Shown here one piece after another: positions 36,415 to 44,991 of a DNA stretch of 64,000 nt. Position numbers and translations under genes: made by a program. Every line of letters begins with the position of its first letter. The stretch's first letter is position 1. Source of the stretch: Ignavibacteria bacterium (GTDB taxonomy: Bacteria > Bacteroidota > Ignavibacteria > Ch128b). The notes beneath the pieces are model-generated. The model was not told the DNA's origin. It did not search any database and saw only the letters and a list, made by a program, of their open reading frames with translations. The DNA lies in assembly GCA_013177855.1 (NCBI GenBank), contig JABLYA010000001.1:1411231-1475230 (forward strand), read 5' to 3'.

Positions 36415-37485
36415 ATGAAAAAATTAATTAATCTTTTTGTAGTCTCAATTCTTCTTTTTCAAATTTCTTATTCTCAAGAAAAAAGCAAAGAAGACGAAAT
36501 CAATCAATTGAAAAGATTAAATGAATATCTTGAACATCGACTTGATATTCTTGAAAAACGGATTGATGATGTTTTGTGGTTCGAGCGTCTTAGAGATTAT
36601 GCATTTGTTGATAAAGTTTTTTTAACAGGACCACCAAAATGGAAAGAGAAAAATCCAACTGCTCAAGGTGCTGGAAATCCGGTGAAATTCTGGTCATATG
36701 TTTTTATCCCAAAAGGAATTGATTACTCCAAAAAATATCCTTTGATTGTTTTGCCTCACGGAGGAGTTCACGCGAATTTCACTACTTATCATACTCATAT
36801 TGTTAAAGAAATGCTCGCACAGGGTTATATTGTTGTTGCACCTGAATACAGAGGAAGCACAGGCTATGGTAAAGCGTTTTACGAGTCGATTGACTATGGT
36901 GGACTTGAAATTGAAGATTGTGATGCCGCAAGAAAATTTATGATTGAAAACTATGAATTTGTTGATAAGGATAGAGTCGGAATTGTTGGCTGGAGTCATG
37001 GTGGCTTGATTGCTCTTATGGCAGTTTTTGATCATCCTGATGAATATAAAGTGTGCTTTGCTGGTGTTCCTGTAAGCGATTTAATTGCAAGAATGGGATA
37101 TAAAGATGATTCATACCGAGAATTATTTTCAGCTGATTATCATATCGGTAAACCGGCTGATCAGGATGTTCAGGAATATAAAAGAAGATCACCAGTGTGG
37201 AATGTTCATAAATTGAAGACACCGCTTTTAATCCATACAAATACAAATGATGAAGATGTAAATGTCCTTGAAGTTGAAAGTTTGATTCGTGCGTTGAAAG
37301 CGGAAGGAAAAAAATTCGAATACGAAATATTTAAAGATTTGCCAGGTGGACATTCCTTTGATCGAATGGATACAAAAACTGCAAAAGAAATACGATTGAA
37401 GATTTATAAATTTTTAGAGAGATATCTTAAGCCACCAAAACCATTCAAATCGATTGATGATATTAATAAGGCAGCTTACAGGTAA
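36415..37485 (+). CDS. Secreted prolyl oligopeptidase-family (S9) serine hydrolase
   Basis: A 356-residue alpha/beta hydrolase with an N-terminal signal peptide (to about residue 20). A short coiled-coil-like segment rich in Glu, Leu and Lys follows at 25-55. The oxyanion loop His-Gly-Gly is at 115-117, the nucleophile is Ser194 in Gly-Trp-Ser-His-Gly-Gly, the acid is Asp279 or Asp281, and the histidine is His313 in Gly-Gly-His-Ser-Phe. The Glu-Tyr-Arg-Gly-Ser-Thr-Gly-Tyr-Gly segment is typical of S9. There is no propeller domain, so it is a compact peptidase or esterase. It probably acts in the periplasm. Confidence 0.88.
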   Translation: MKKLINLFVVSILLFQISYSQEKSKEDEINQLKRLNEYLEHRLDILEKRIDDVLWFERLRDYAFVDKVFLTGPPKWKEKNPTAQGAGNPVKFWSYVFIPKGIDYSKKYPLIVLPHGGVHANFTTYHTHIVKEMLAQGYIVVAPEYRGSTGYGKAFYESIDYGGLEIEDCDAARKFMIENYEFVDKDRVGIVGWSHGGLIALMAVFDHPDEYKVCFAGVPVSDLIARMGYKDDSYRELFSADYHIGKPADQDVQEYKRRSPVWNVHKLKTPLLIHTNTNDEDVNVLEVESLIRALKAEGKKFEYEIFKDLPGGHSFDRMDTKTAKEIRLKIYKFLERYLKPPKPFKSIDDINKAAYR

Positions 37486-37491
37486 TTTTTA

Positions 37492-37573
37492 AATGTTTTG
37501 TTTGTTTGTTCATTTATTTTTTTACAATGGATATTCAGAAAATTTTAGTTTATTCTGAAGTAAACAAAACATT
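37492..37573. repeat. 12-bp inverted repeat spanning the gap between S9 peptidase and TlpA-like gene
   Basis: AATGTTTTGTTT at 37492-37503 is perfectly repeated in inverted form as AAACAAAACATT at 37562-37573, with 58 bases between. No strong T tract follows. It may be a weak terminator, a regulatory structure, or chance in AT-rich DNA. Confidence 0.5.
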
Positions 37574-37637
37574 AAAACTCTTTTGTGTTTTTAGTTTATT
37601 ATTTTTACATAAAGAAGACTAATTAATAAAGTGAAGT

Positions 37638-38249
37638 ATGGCGAAAGATAAAAAGCAAAAGTCAACAAGAACGAACCTTGAAAAGAAGAAAATTCATTGG
37701 GGTAAAATATCCTGGTACACATTTTTAGTCATCATACTTATTCTTTTCATAGTAAATAATACACGCAAAGACGAAGGTCCACAATTTCAATATCCTCCCG
37801 GAACAAAGAAAAATCTTTATGAGCCTGACAATCCAGAAAATCTGCCTTTAGCATACGATTTTACATTGAAATCAATTGATGGCTCAACAAAAAAACTATC
37901 TGACTTTAAGGATAAAATTGTTGTTCTTGACTTTTGGGCAACCTGGTGCCAGCCTTGCATTAAAAGTATTCCAGATTTAATCGAGATTCAGAAAACAATA
38001 AAAGATGTTCAAGTTATTGGCATTTCGGTCGATCAAAATCCAATGCAAGTCGTTCCTGATTTTGTCAAAAAATATAAAATCAATTATCCTATCTTGATTG
38101 GGACAGAAGAGGTTTATGAAAAGTATGGCGGGATAAACGCGATACCAACTTCATTTATTATTGATAAAAATGGGAGAATTAGAAATAAACATATTGGACT
38201 TGTGCCTAAAGAAGTCCTGATTGAAGAAATTAGAAAAGCAATGAATTGA
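37638..38249 (+). CDS. Membrane-anchored TlpA-like thiol-disulfide oxidoreductase
   Basis: A 203-residue protein with a basic cytosolic N terminus, one transmembrane helix (about residues 24-40) and a periplasmic thioredoxin fold. The redox motif is Trp-Cys104-Gln-Pro-Cys107 in Phe-Trp-Ala-Thr-Trp-Cys. The cis-proline motif Ile-Pro-Thr-Ser-Phe lies near residue 174. Such TlpA/ResA-like proteins reduce disulfides in exported proteins, for example during cytochrome c maturation. It is followed 4 bases later by lspA and is probably co-transcribed with it. Confidence 0.92.
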   Translation: MAKDKKQKSTRTNLEKKKIHWGKISWYTFLVIILILFIVNNTRKDEGPQFQYPPGTKKNLYEPDNPENLPLAYDFTLKSIDGSTKKLSDFKDKIVVLDFWATWCQPCIKSIPDLIEIQKTIKDVQVIGISVDQNPMQVVPDFVKKYKINYPILIGTEEVYEKYGGINAIPTSFIIDKNGRIRNKHIGLVPKEVLIEEIRKAMN

Positions 38250-38253
38250 TTTA

Positions 38254-38910
38254 ATGAAAGTTTTATATTATTCGTTAATTGTTATAATACTTGATCAGGC
38301 AACCAAACTTTTAGTAAAAGGTTTTAAAATTCCCTTTCTCAATTTTCATCATCGTGGTTTGAAGATTAACTCGAGTATCAAGGTCTGGGATGATATTATT
38401 CAAATTACTCATGTTGAAAATTATGGATTGGCTTTTGGAATAGATTTCGGCAGAGAGTTCAAAGTTGTTTTGACAATCTTCACAATAATTGCAGCTTTAT
38501 TAATTCTTTACTACCTGTATGTATCTCGTTATAAAGATTTTAAGATTAGACTTGCAATAGCTTTGATTTTTGGCGGAGCAATGGGAAACATTATCGATCG
38601 AACATTTTATGGTGTTTTATATGGTTATGCGCCCTTGCTTCATGGAAGAGTGGTTGATTTTATTCATATAGATTTTTTTGATTACAGTTTGTTTGGAAGA
38701 ACTTATCAGAGTCTTCCTATTTTTAATTTTGCAGATGTAGCAGTACTGGCTGGAATTATAATGCTTCTTTACATCTCCTTTAAATCAAAATTGCAGCGAG
38801 ATCTTAGCGAACAAAGCACTTCGGAAGAAGCTTCAACCAGCGATTCAATCCAGAGTAATACTGAACAGGAAAAAGAAAATGAAAATTCAAGCGACGCACA
38901 AAATTATTGA
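38254..38910 (+). CDS. lspA: Lipoprotein signal peptidase (signal peptidase II)
   Basis: A 218-residue inner-membrane aspartyl protease that cleaves prolipoprotein signal peptides at the lipobox cysteine. It has four transmembrane segments, the N-terminal Leu-Asp-Gln-Ala-Thr-Lys motif, the Glu-Asn-Tyr-Gly-Leu-Ala-Phe-Gly motif, and catalytic Asp115 (Gly-Asn-Ile-Ile-Asp-Arg) and Asp161 (Phe-Asn-Phe-Ala-Asp-Val). Several lipoproteins in this window would be substrates. About 35 residues at the C terminus are a hydrophilic Ser/Glu/Thr-rich tail beyond the usual end. The gene overlaps the next one by 32 bases. Confidence 0.95.
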   Translation: MKVLYYSLIVIILDQATKLLVKGFKIPFLNFHHRGLKINSSIKVWDDIIQITHVENYGLAFGIDFGREFKVVLTIFTIIAALLILYYLYVSRYKDFKIRLAIALIFGGAMGNIIDRTFYGVLYGYAPLLHGRVVDFIHIDFFDYSLFGRTYQSLPIFNFADVAVLAGIIMLLYISFKSKLQRDLSEQSTSEEASTSDSIQSNTEQEKENENSSDAQNY

Positions 38911-39397
38911 CAAACAAAAAAATTCTAAGTTGTGTTTCGTTTGTGGATTAAAAAATCCATTTGGTCTAAAAGCTCAGTTTTTTGTTTCGGAAACGAAAGA
39001 ATTGATAGCGATTTTCAAACCTGAGGAAGTTCATCAAAGTTATCCTAACAGACTTCACGGTGGAATAGCCTCAGCAATTCTGGATGAAACAATTGGTCGT
39101 GCAATACTCAATCATTATACAGAAGAGGTCTGGGGAGTAACAATTGAATTGAATGTCAGGTTCAGAAAACCGATTGATTTAAATCAAGAATTGAAAGTTA
39201 TTGGAAGAATTACAAAAGATGATAATCGAATCTTTGAAGGAACTGGAGAGATAATTTTACCTGACGGAGAAATTGCCGTAGAAGCACACGGAAAATATTT
39301 GAAAGTCCCTCTTGAAAAAATTACTGTTTTTGATCCCGTTGAATATGAATGGCGTGTGGTTCGAAATGAAAACGATCCAATTGAAATCAAGATATGA
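38879..39397 (+). CDS. Hotdog-fold thioesterase (PaaI/YbgC-like)
   Basis: A 172-residue hotdog protein. The N-terminal Cys-Phe-Val-Cys-Gly-Leu-Lys-Asn-Pro-Phe-Gly-Leu and the following Leu-His-Gly-Gly-Ile-Ala-Ser-Ala-Ile-Leu-Asp-Glu helix are typical of the 4HBT/PaaI thioesterase families, which hydrolyse acyl-CoA esters. The Asp-Glu pair in that helix is probably catalytic. The start lies inside the end of lspA with AGGA 9 bases upstream, so translation is probably coupled. The substrate is unknown. Confidence 0.85.
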   Translation: MKIQATHKIIDKQKNSKLCFVCGLKNPFGLKAQFFVSETKELIAIFKPEEVHQSYPNRLHGGIASAILDETIGRAILNHYTEEVWGVTIELNVRFRKPIDLNQELKVIGRITKDDNRIFEGTGEIILPDGEIAVEAHGKYLKVPLEKITVFDPVEYEWRVVRNENDPIEIKI

Positions 39398-39568
39398 TTC
39401 AAACTTTAGAATTAATATTTGAAAATGCACCTGCCTTGATAATATCCTTCATTAATCTAAATTCCACGAATTTGTCTTCTAAGAAAATCAATTGATTTTT
39501 AGAAAACAATTATAAAGTCAGAATTCAATATCACTCTCAAATTATAAATTCAACTCGATATTAAAAAT

Positions 39569-39617
39569 AAAAATCCCAATCGGATAAAGTTTATCACCCG
39601 ACCCGATTGAGATTTAA
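39569..39617 (-). terminator. Rho-independent terminator of the ARPP-1 gene
   Basis: AAATCCCAATCGG (39571-39583) pairs with CCGATTGAGATTT (39603-39615) with a single mismatch. On the minus strand it is followed by TTTTTATTTTT. It lies about 26 bases beyond the stop of the gene at 39642. Confidence 0.75.
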
Positions 39618-39641
39618 TGATCTTTTGTTAAGATCTATTAA

Positions 39642-40577
39642 TTAGAAGAAACTTACCATATGAATTACTTCGTCATTGTAGACAAGGAAACTTGCATTTA
39701 TGTTTTTGTTCTCGTTTAGAATCTTAAAATCTTCGCCAACTCCAATTGATTTTTGATGAATTTGCTCGAGATCAAGTAACTCGCCAATTCTACTCATAAA
39801 AATGAATTTATTGTCTGTTTGGAGATTAGTTTTTAATGGATGATCCAGAGCTTCAACAAAAACGGCTCGCAATAGTCTGGATTTTATTTCCGCGAAATAA
39901 TTTTTATCTGAGAAAAATTCGAATGATATAAGTTTATCGTTGATAAAAACAGCAACACCATTAATGTTTGAGGGTAGTTCGTAACTTGAAAAATCATACA
40001 TTCTTTCTCGATTTAATTTTTCTTTCATATAATAAGAGTAAGAACGCGTTTCGGAATGCAAGCCATCCTTTTCAAAATCCTTATCAATGTAGTACCACAC
40101 ACTTGATTGATCTGATCTAAATCCCCTTTGTCTTTTTAAATTTTTTGCAACATCAGCATCCACGACTTTTCTAAGTTTATAAGCAACCATTTCTTCAGCT
40201 GGAGTGAAATCGGGACTGATGTGAACCCATCTGCCTCGTTCGATACAGCTTACCGGGATAATCACTTCAGAATTTGGTTCGATAAGAATTGATGTATTAA
40301 CCATTCGATTTTGTTTTGCCCCTTCGAGGTGTTCCCCTTGAGGGATTAAAATAAATTCGTTTGATTTATTAATGATTTTTACTTCGGGAACGCTACCAGC
40401 TTCACTAATTTCTGTTACTTGAGCTTTCCCTTTTGAGACGACATATTTCAAAGATTTATAAGTTAATTTCGGAGGGGTTTTTAATTCTACAGGCAGAAAA
40501 GTTACATTTCTGAAACTATAACTTGTTTCGTGAATGGTGAGATTATCAAAAAATGATTTAAGATTATATTGTCCCAT
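39642..40577 (-). CDS. ARPP-1 domain protein (DUF6569-like), function unknown
   Basis: A 311-residue protein. The motif Ile-Pro-Gln-Gly-Glu-His-Leu-Glu-Gly-Ala-Lys-Gln-Asn-Arg at about residues 98-111 and Pro-Val-Ser-Cys-Ile-Glu-Arg-Gly-Arg-Trp near 128-137 match the ARPP-1 family (associated with ADP-ribosylglycohydrolase, rhodanese and phosphatase-like proteins). No signal peptide or membrane segment is seen. The family's biochemical role is not established; a link to nucleotide or ADP-ribose processing is only suggested from gene contexts. Here no such partner is adjacent. GGAGG precedes the start at a good distance, and it is monocistronic. Confidence 0.8.
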   Translation of the reverse strand: MGQYNLKSFFDNLTIHETSYSFRNVTFLPVELKTPPKLTYKSLKYVVSKGKAQVTEISEAGSVPEVKIINKSNEFILIPQGEHLEGAKQNRMVNTSILIEPNSEVIIPVSCIERGRWVHISPDFTPAEEMVAYKLRKVVDADVAKNLKRQRGFRSDQSSVWYYIDKDFEKDGLHSETRSYSYYMKEKLNRERMYDFSSYELPSNINGVAVFINDKLISFEFFSDKNYFAEIKSRLLRAVFVEALDHPLKTNLQTDNKFIFMSRIGELLDLEQIHQKSIGVGEDFKILNENKNINASFLVYNDEVIHMVSFF

Positions 40578-40705
40578 AGTTATGATCCTCCTGGATTTTT
40601 GGTTTATTAAAAATGATTAGTTTCATCCTTTAATCCTCTTTACTGGATATGAGTTGGTCTTCGATATTTTTTCCAATATTTATCTGCAAAGATTAAACAG
40701 GAAAC

Positions 40706-40739
40706 TTTACAATTTTTACGGCTTAAAGCTTTATTTTTG
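40706..40739 (+). promoter_or_regulatory. Candidate promoter of the FAH-family gene
   Basis: TATTTTTG at 40732-40739 matches the TAnnTTTG box exactly, with TTTA 22 bases upstream. It lies 48 bases before the start codon at 40788. Confidence 0.45.
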
Positions 40740-40787
40740 ATGAAATTTTGTTGTTTTTTTCAAACTAAATCTGAAAGGAGACCTCTT

Positions 40788-41444
40788 ATGAAAAAAGTTT
40801 TTGTCAAAGGAAGTACCAATGAATTCATTGTTAGAAAGATTGCGTGTGTCGGGAAAAACTACCTTGAACACGCTAAAGAACTTGGTGACGCTGTACCTGA
40901 AAAGCCAGTGATTTTTTTGAAACCTTCATCTTCAATAATATTTAGTGGAGATAAAATTGTTTATCCAGAATTTTCAAAATCGCTTCATTACGAAACTGAG
41001 CTTGTTTTATTGATTGGGAAAACGGGGAAGAAAATTCCTGAATCTGATGCATTGAACTACATTGCTGGTTACACTGTTGGACTGGATATGACACTAAGAG
41101 ACTTGCAATCAGAAGCGAAAAAGCTTGGGCATCCGTGGACAATTTCAAAATGCTTTGATACTTCAACTGTTCTTGGAGAATTTACTCCGGCAAATCAAGT
41201 TGAAAATCCCAATTCGCTTGACATTAAACTCTGGGTTAATGGTGAATTAAAACAAAGTGATAATACTTCAAATATGATTTTTTCTGTTGAAGAAATTGTG
41301 GAATATCTATCTTATTATTTCACACTTGAAGAAGGTGATCTGGTTTTTACCGGGACACCAAAAGGAGTTGGTGAAGTCAAAGTTGGTGATAAATTAGTCG
41401 CGGAAATTTCAAATGTTGGAAGATTGGAGACGGAAGTAATTTGA
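40788..41444 (+). CDS. Fumarylacetoacetate hydrolase (FAH) family protein
   Basis: A 218-residue enzyme of the FAH family, which includes acylpyruvate hydrolases, oxaloacetate decarboxylases and aromatic-degradation hydrolases/isomerases. Motifs seen: Val-Gly-Lys-Asn-Tyr-Leu-Glu-His near the start, Phe-Leu-Lys-Pro-Ser-Ser-Ser, the metal-binding His-Tyr-Glu-Thr-Glu-Leu (two Glu), Gly-Leu-Asp-Met-Thr-Leu-Arg-Asp, and Phe-Thr-Gly-Thr-Pro-Lys-Gly-Val-Gly near the end. The size fits FAHD1-like bacterial proteins (acylpyruvase/oxaloacetate decarboxylase). The ATG at 40788 is chosen for AAAGGAG 7 bases upstream; an earlier ATG at 40737 would place 17 atypical residues in front. Confidence 0.9.
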   Translation: MKKVFVKGSTNEFIVRKIACVGKNYLEHAKELGDAVPEKPVIFLKPSSSIIFSGDKIVYPEFSKSLHYETELVLLIGKTGKKIPESDALNYIAGYTVGLDMTLRDLQSEAKKLGHPWTISKCFDTSTVLGEFTPANQVENPNSLDIKLWVNGELKQSDNTSNMIFSVEEIVEYLSYYFTLEEGDLVFTGTPKGVGEVKVGDKLVAEISNVGRLETEVI

Positions 41445-41588
41445 TAAAATTTTTATAAGAAAAATTTTTTACTGAACTAAAGTCCTGAACAGTATTTGAA
41501 TGATTAATTTTTTGCAAAGCTAAATCGCTGCATTTATAAGCTGAGTAATTTCACTTTAAATCAGAACAGATGATTTTTAAAAAAATAT

Positions 41589-41681
41589 GTGAAAATCCGT
41601 TTAAATCCGTATTCATCTGTGTCCCATTTTTGAATTTTTAATAGAACACAGATTAACACAGATAATTACACAGATTTTCAC
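41589..41681. repeat. Long imperfect inverted repeat (ATCTGTGT/ATCCGT type)
   Basis: The left arm (41589-41623, GTGAAAATCCGTTTAAATCC ...ATCTGTGTC) is matched by a right arm (41644-41681, GAACACAG ... AGATTTTCAC) that reads nearly the same on the opposite strand, about 35 bases each with mismatches and a 20-base loop. This composition is common in repeat families of Bacteroidota and related genomes. It sits in the convergent gap 41445-41790, which has no gene, and may terminate both sides. Confidence 0.7.
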
Positions 41682-41790
41682 GGATTAGTTTTACGCTAAT
41701 TAAAAATTAATTTGATCCACGAAGGTCTTAAAAGTAAAGATACACTTGAAATATAAATTGAAAATCTTATTCATTAACCAGGATAGATTT

Positions 41791-42918
41791 TCAGCTCAAT
41801 TGTTTTCTGAAAACTAAAACACTGAGAGTAAAGACTACCAACCCAATTGCCAGCATTATTAACATTTCATCCCACAATTCTGCAATGCCAGAACCTTTTA
41901 AGAAAATTGACCTGATAATAATTAAGAAATATTTAAGTGGAATAAAGTTGGAAGCGAATTGAATAATTGGGGGCATATTCTCGATAGGAAAAGTAAAGCC
42001 CGAAAGATAAAGAAATGGCAGCATAATCAAGAAGACAGCTAGCATCATTGCCTGTTGTTGAGTTCGAGAGATTGTTGAGACGAGCATTCCCAATCCGAGT
42101 GTTGAAAATAAAAATGGTATGCAGCTAATCAGCAAAAGTAAAAGACTTCCTTTTAGTTCTATGTCAAAAAATATGAACGCCGCAGCAATGACAAGCAATA
42201 CTTCAATGAAACCAATGATTGTAAATGGAATTAACTTGCCTATTATTAATTCAAATTTTCTAATTGGAGTCACAATTAATTGTTCATGAGTTCCATATTC
42301 CTTTTCTTTTACAATTGCCATTGATGTTAAAATGAGAGTCATAATTGTCAGAAGTAATCCAATTATGCCAGGAACGAAATAATTTGAGCTTTTTAATTCT
42401 GGATTATACCATACACGAATTTCCGGATCAATCTTAACAAATGTGATTGGTTTTCCACGCTGATCAAAATATTTAATTAAAATCTTTTTATTGAAATTGA
42501 AAGTTAAGCCGGTAATGTAACTCAAGCTCACATTGGCAGAATAAGCATCTGACCCATCAACAAGAATCTGAATGTCTGATTTTTCTCCTTTGTTAATTTT
42601 TGAAGAAAAATCTTTTGGGATGACAATTGCTATTGTTGCAAGGCTTTTATCTAAATAGAAATCAATTTCTTTTTGATTAAATACGGTTGCAGTTAAAGTA
42701 AAATATCCACTCGATTTAAAACTCTCTATAAAATTTCTGCTTTCTTCGGAGCGATCCAGATCACAAACCACAAATGGAATATTTTTAACATCAAAAGTTA
42801 TTGCATATCCGATTATGATCAATTGCAAAATAGGTGCAAGGAAAATTAACGGAAGCATTCTCTTATCTCGTTTCAGTTGCAAAAATTCTTTCTTTATAAA
42901 TTCAATTAGTGTAATCAT
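41791..42918 (-). CDS. ABC-2 type efflux permease (second permease of the operon)
   Basis: A 375-residue inner-membrane protein of the ABC-2/YhhJ-YbhR family. It has one N-terminal transmembrane helix (about residues 18-40), a periplasmic domain of some 140 residues, and five more helices in the C-terminal half. The motif Lys-Glu-Lys-Glu-Tyr-Gly-Thr-His-Glu-Gln-Leu near residue 207 is the conserved coupling region (Lys-Glu-Arg-Glu-X-Gly-Thr). Its start overlaps the first permease by 4 bases. With the other permease and the two ATPases it should form the pump of a tripartite exporter. Confidence 0.92.
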   Translation of the reverse strand: MITLIEFIKKEFLQLKRDKRMLPLIFLAPILQLIIIGYAITFDVKNIPFVVCDLDRSEESRNFIESFKSSGYFTLTATVFNQKEIDFYLDKSLATIAIVIPKDFSSKINKGEKSDIQILVDGSDAYSANVSLSYITGLTFNFNKKILIKYFDQRGKPITFVKIDPEIRVWYNPELKSSNYFVPGIIGLLLTIMTLILTSMAIVKEKEYGTHEQLIVTPIRKFELIIGKLIPFTIIGFIEVLLVIAAAFIFFDIELKGSLLLLLISCIPFLFSTLGLGMLVSTISRTQQQAMMLAVFLIMLPFLYLSGFTFPIENMPPIIQFASNFIPLKYFLIIIRSIFLKGSGIAELWDEMLIMLAIGLVVFTLSVLVFRKQLS

Positions 42919-44078
42919 TTCAATCCCTTAATTTTTAGAATTACTGATGAAATCAAAAACATCATCAAAAGAAAGAACAAAAGATAAGCGAATTGCTCCC
43001 ACAGAATTGAAAAACCAACTCCTTTCAGAATAATTCCTCTCAAAATCACCAGATAATATTTAGCAGGAATGATGTAACTAATGTATTGCAATATTTCCGG
43101 CATACTTCTAAGTGGAAAAACAAAATTTGAAAAAACAAGCGTCGGAATAATTGTCGATAGAAGAGATGCAAGGAACGCTACCTGCTGACTATCAGAAAGA
43201 ACCGAAATAAAAACTCCAAAGGCAAGGGAAGTCAATAGAAAGATTATTGTTGCAATGAAAAGTAAAATCAAGTTGCCTTTAATTTGCACATTAAATAAAA
43301 GATATCCTGTCACTAAAATTAAAACGGCAGCCAAAAACGCAATTGAAAGAGGAGCAACCAATTTTGCTGCAATAAGCTCGTAGACTTTTACAGGCGATAT
43401 AATAATCTGTTCAATTGTATTTCGTTCTTTTTCTCTTACAATAGTAAGCGATGTTGCAACCACAGCCATAATCATCATTATAAAACCAATCAAACCAGGA
43501 ATGAAAAAGTTTGCTGTTCTCAATTCGGGGTTGTACCAGATTCTTGGCATTATTACAACTTGCGGAAAACTTACACTTACATTTTTAAGATTTGATTTTA
43601 CTGAGAAGTTATTGATGTGAGCATTTAAATAGCCGATGATGTTTGATGCAATCATCGATTGAGAACCATCGACAAGAATTTGAATTTTGGTTTCTTTACC
43701 AAGAGAGAAATTTTTTTCAAAATTGCTTGGGATTATGATACCAAACTTTATATCATCGTTTTCAATTTTTCCCTCAATCTCTTTGTAACTCGAAACATAT
43801 CCAGAAAATGTAAAATGTTCGTAGTGGGATAAAGATGAAATCAGGTCTCGTGAAAAAACGGAATTATCCTGATCGTATACGACAAATTTTGCATTCTTAA
43901 CGTCAAGATTAAGAGCGTAACCAAATAGTACTAGCATAAAAGAAGGAACAAAAAGAAAAACAGCAAGACTTCGTTTATCTCTTGTGAATTGTAAGAATTC
44001 TTTTTTGATTATTGGTAAGATCCTTCTGAAACTTGCAAAAATTTTTTCAATCATTTTTGAATGCTTGTTTTTCCTCAA
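42915..44078 (-). CDS. ABC-2 type efflux permease (first permease of the operon)
   Basis: A 387-residue homologue of the next gene with the same plan: an N-terminal helix after Lys-Lys-Glu-Phe-Leu-Gln-Phe-Thr-Arg-Asp-Lys-Arg, a periplasmic domain, and a helical C-terminal half. The coupling motif Arg-Glu-Lys-Glu-Arg-Asn-Thr-Ile-Glu-Gln is clear. Its start lies 32 bases inside the end of the ATPase gene, an unusually long overlap for this operon; the Met at about residue 9 would reduce it to about 8. The pair probably works as a heterodimer. Confidence 0.92.
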   Translation of the reverse strand: MRKNKHSKMIEKIFASFRRILPIIKKEFLQFTRDKRSLAVFLFVPSFMLVLFGYALNLDVKNAKFVVYDQDNSVFSRDLISSLSHYEHFTFSGYVSSYKEIEGKIENDDIKFGIIIPSNFEKNFSLGKETKIQILVDGSQSMIASNIIGYLNAHINNFSVKSNLKNVSVSFPQVVIMPRIWYNPELRTANFFIPGLIGFIMMIMAVVATSLTIVREKERNTIEQIIISPVKVYELIAAKLVAPLSIAFLAAVLILVTGYLLFNVQIKGNLILLFIATIIFLLTSLAFGVFISVLSDSQQVAFLASLLSTIIPTLVFSNFVFPLRSMPEILQYISYIIPAKYYLVILRGIILKGVGFSILWEQFAYLLFFLLMMFLISSVILKIKGLK

Positions 44079-44991
44079 TTAGATTTATAAAGACATCTTC
44101 CAGTGTTGGATGAATTTGGGATATCGAATAAACTTCTAGAAAGTTTTTTCTCGAAAGTGATAAAATGTCTTCCCTGATTTTTTGATCTTTATCTGTTACG
44201 ATATGAATTGAGTTGCCAAAGATGAAAGCACTTTTGCAAATTTTTTCTTCGTTGATCAATTCACAAAGTTTAAGGTTATCCGAAGAGAAAACTTCATAAA
44301 TATCAAAATCGAAAAAATTTTTTAATCGTGAAGGAGTATCCTGAGCAATGATTTTCCCATTGTTGATCAAACCAATTTTGGTGCAATGTTCAGCTTCATC
44401 AAGGAAATGGGTTGTTACAAAAACAGTTATTCCTTCGGACGAAAGTTCATAAATCAAATCCCAGAATTTTCTTCTTGAGATTGGATCAACTCCGGCAGTT
44501 GGTTCGTCAAGAAAAACGATCTGTGGGTTATGAAGCAGTGCACAACTCAACGCGAGTCGCTGTTTCCATCCAACTGGGAGATCACGGGTAAGTGTGTCTT
44601 TTAAACTTTTCAGTTCAGAAATTTGGTAAGCTCTTTCTTTTGCAATTTTTCTTTCCTGGTTGGAAAGTTTGTAAGCACCGCAATAAAAGTTAATGTTTTC
44701 TTCAACTGTTAAATCATTGTAAAGAGAAAACTTTTGAGACATATATCCGATGTTTTCTTTTATCTTTTCCTGTTCCTTGAAAATATCGTAGCCTGCAACT
44801 TTACCTTCTCCGGATGTTGGATCTAAAATTCCGCATAACATTCTAATTGTTGTGGTTTTACCAGCACCATTTGCCCCGATAAAACCAAAAATGTCTCCTT
44901 TCTCAACTTGAATTGAAATATTATCAACTGAAACGAAATCGCCGAATTTTTTTGTAAGATTTTTTGTCCAGATCGCAAAATTATCCATCAA
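44047..44991 (-). CDS. ABC transporter ATP-binding protein (second ATPase)
   Basis: A 314-residue ATPase for the ABC-2 permeases. Walker A is Gly-Ala-Asn-Gly-Ala-Gly-Lys-Thr-Thr; Walker B is Ile-Val-Phe-Leu-Asp-Glu-Pro followed by Thr-Ala-Gly-Val-Asp-Pro; the switch histidine lies in Thr-Thr-His-Phe-Leu-Asp-Glu. The signature is unusual (Leu-Pro-Val-Gly-Trp-Lys-Gln instead of Leu-Ser-Gly-Gly), a form that recurs in this exporter type. The first and second ATPases correspond to the two halves of the fused YbhF-type protein. It overlaps tolC by 4 bases. Confidence 0.94.
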   Translation of the reverse strand: MMDNFAIWTKNLTKKFGDFVSVDNISIQVEKGDIFGFIGANGAGKTTTIRMLCGILDPTSGEGKVAGYDIFKEQEKIKENIGYMSQKFSLYNDLTVEENINFYCGAYKLSNQERKIAKERAYQISELKSLKDTLTRDLPVGWKQRLALSCALLHNPQIVFLDEPTAGVDPISRRKFWDLIYELSSEGITVFVTTHFLDEAEHCTKIGLINNGKIIAQDTPSRLKNFFDFDIYEVFSSDNLKLCELINEEKICKSAFIFGNSIHIVTDKDQKIREDILSLSRKNFLEVYSISQIHPTLEDVFINLIEEKQAFKND

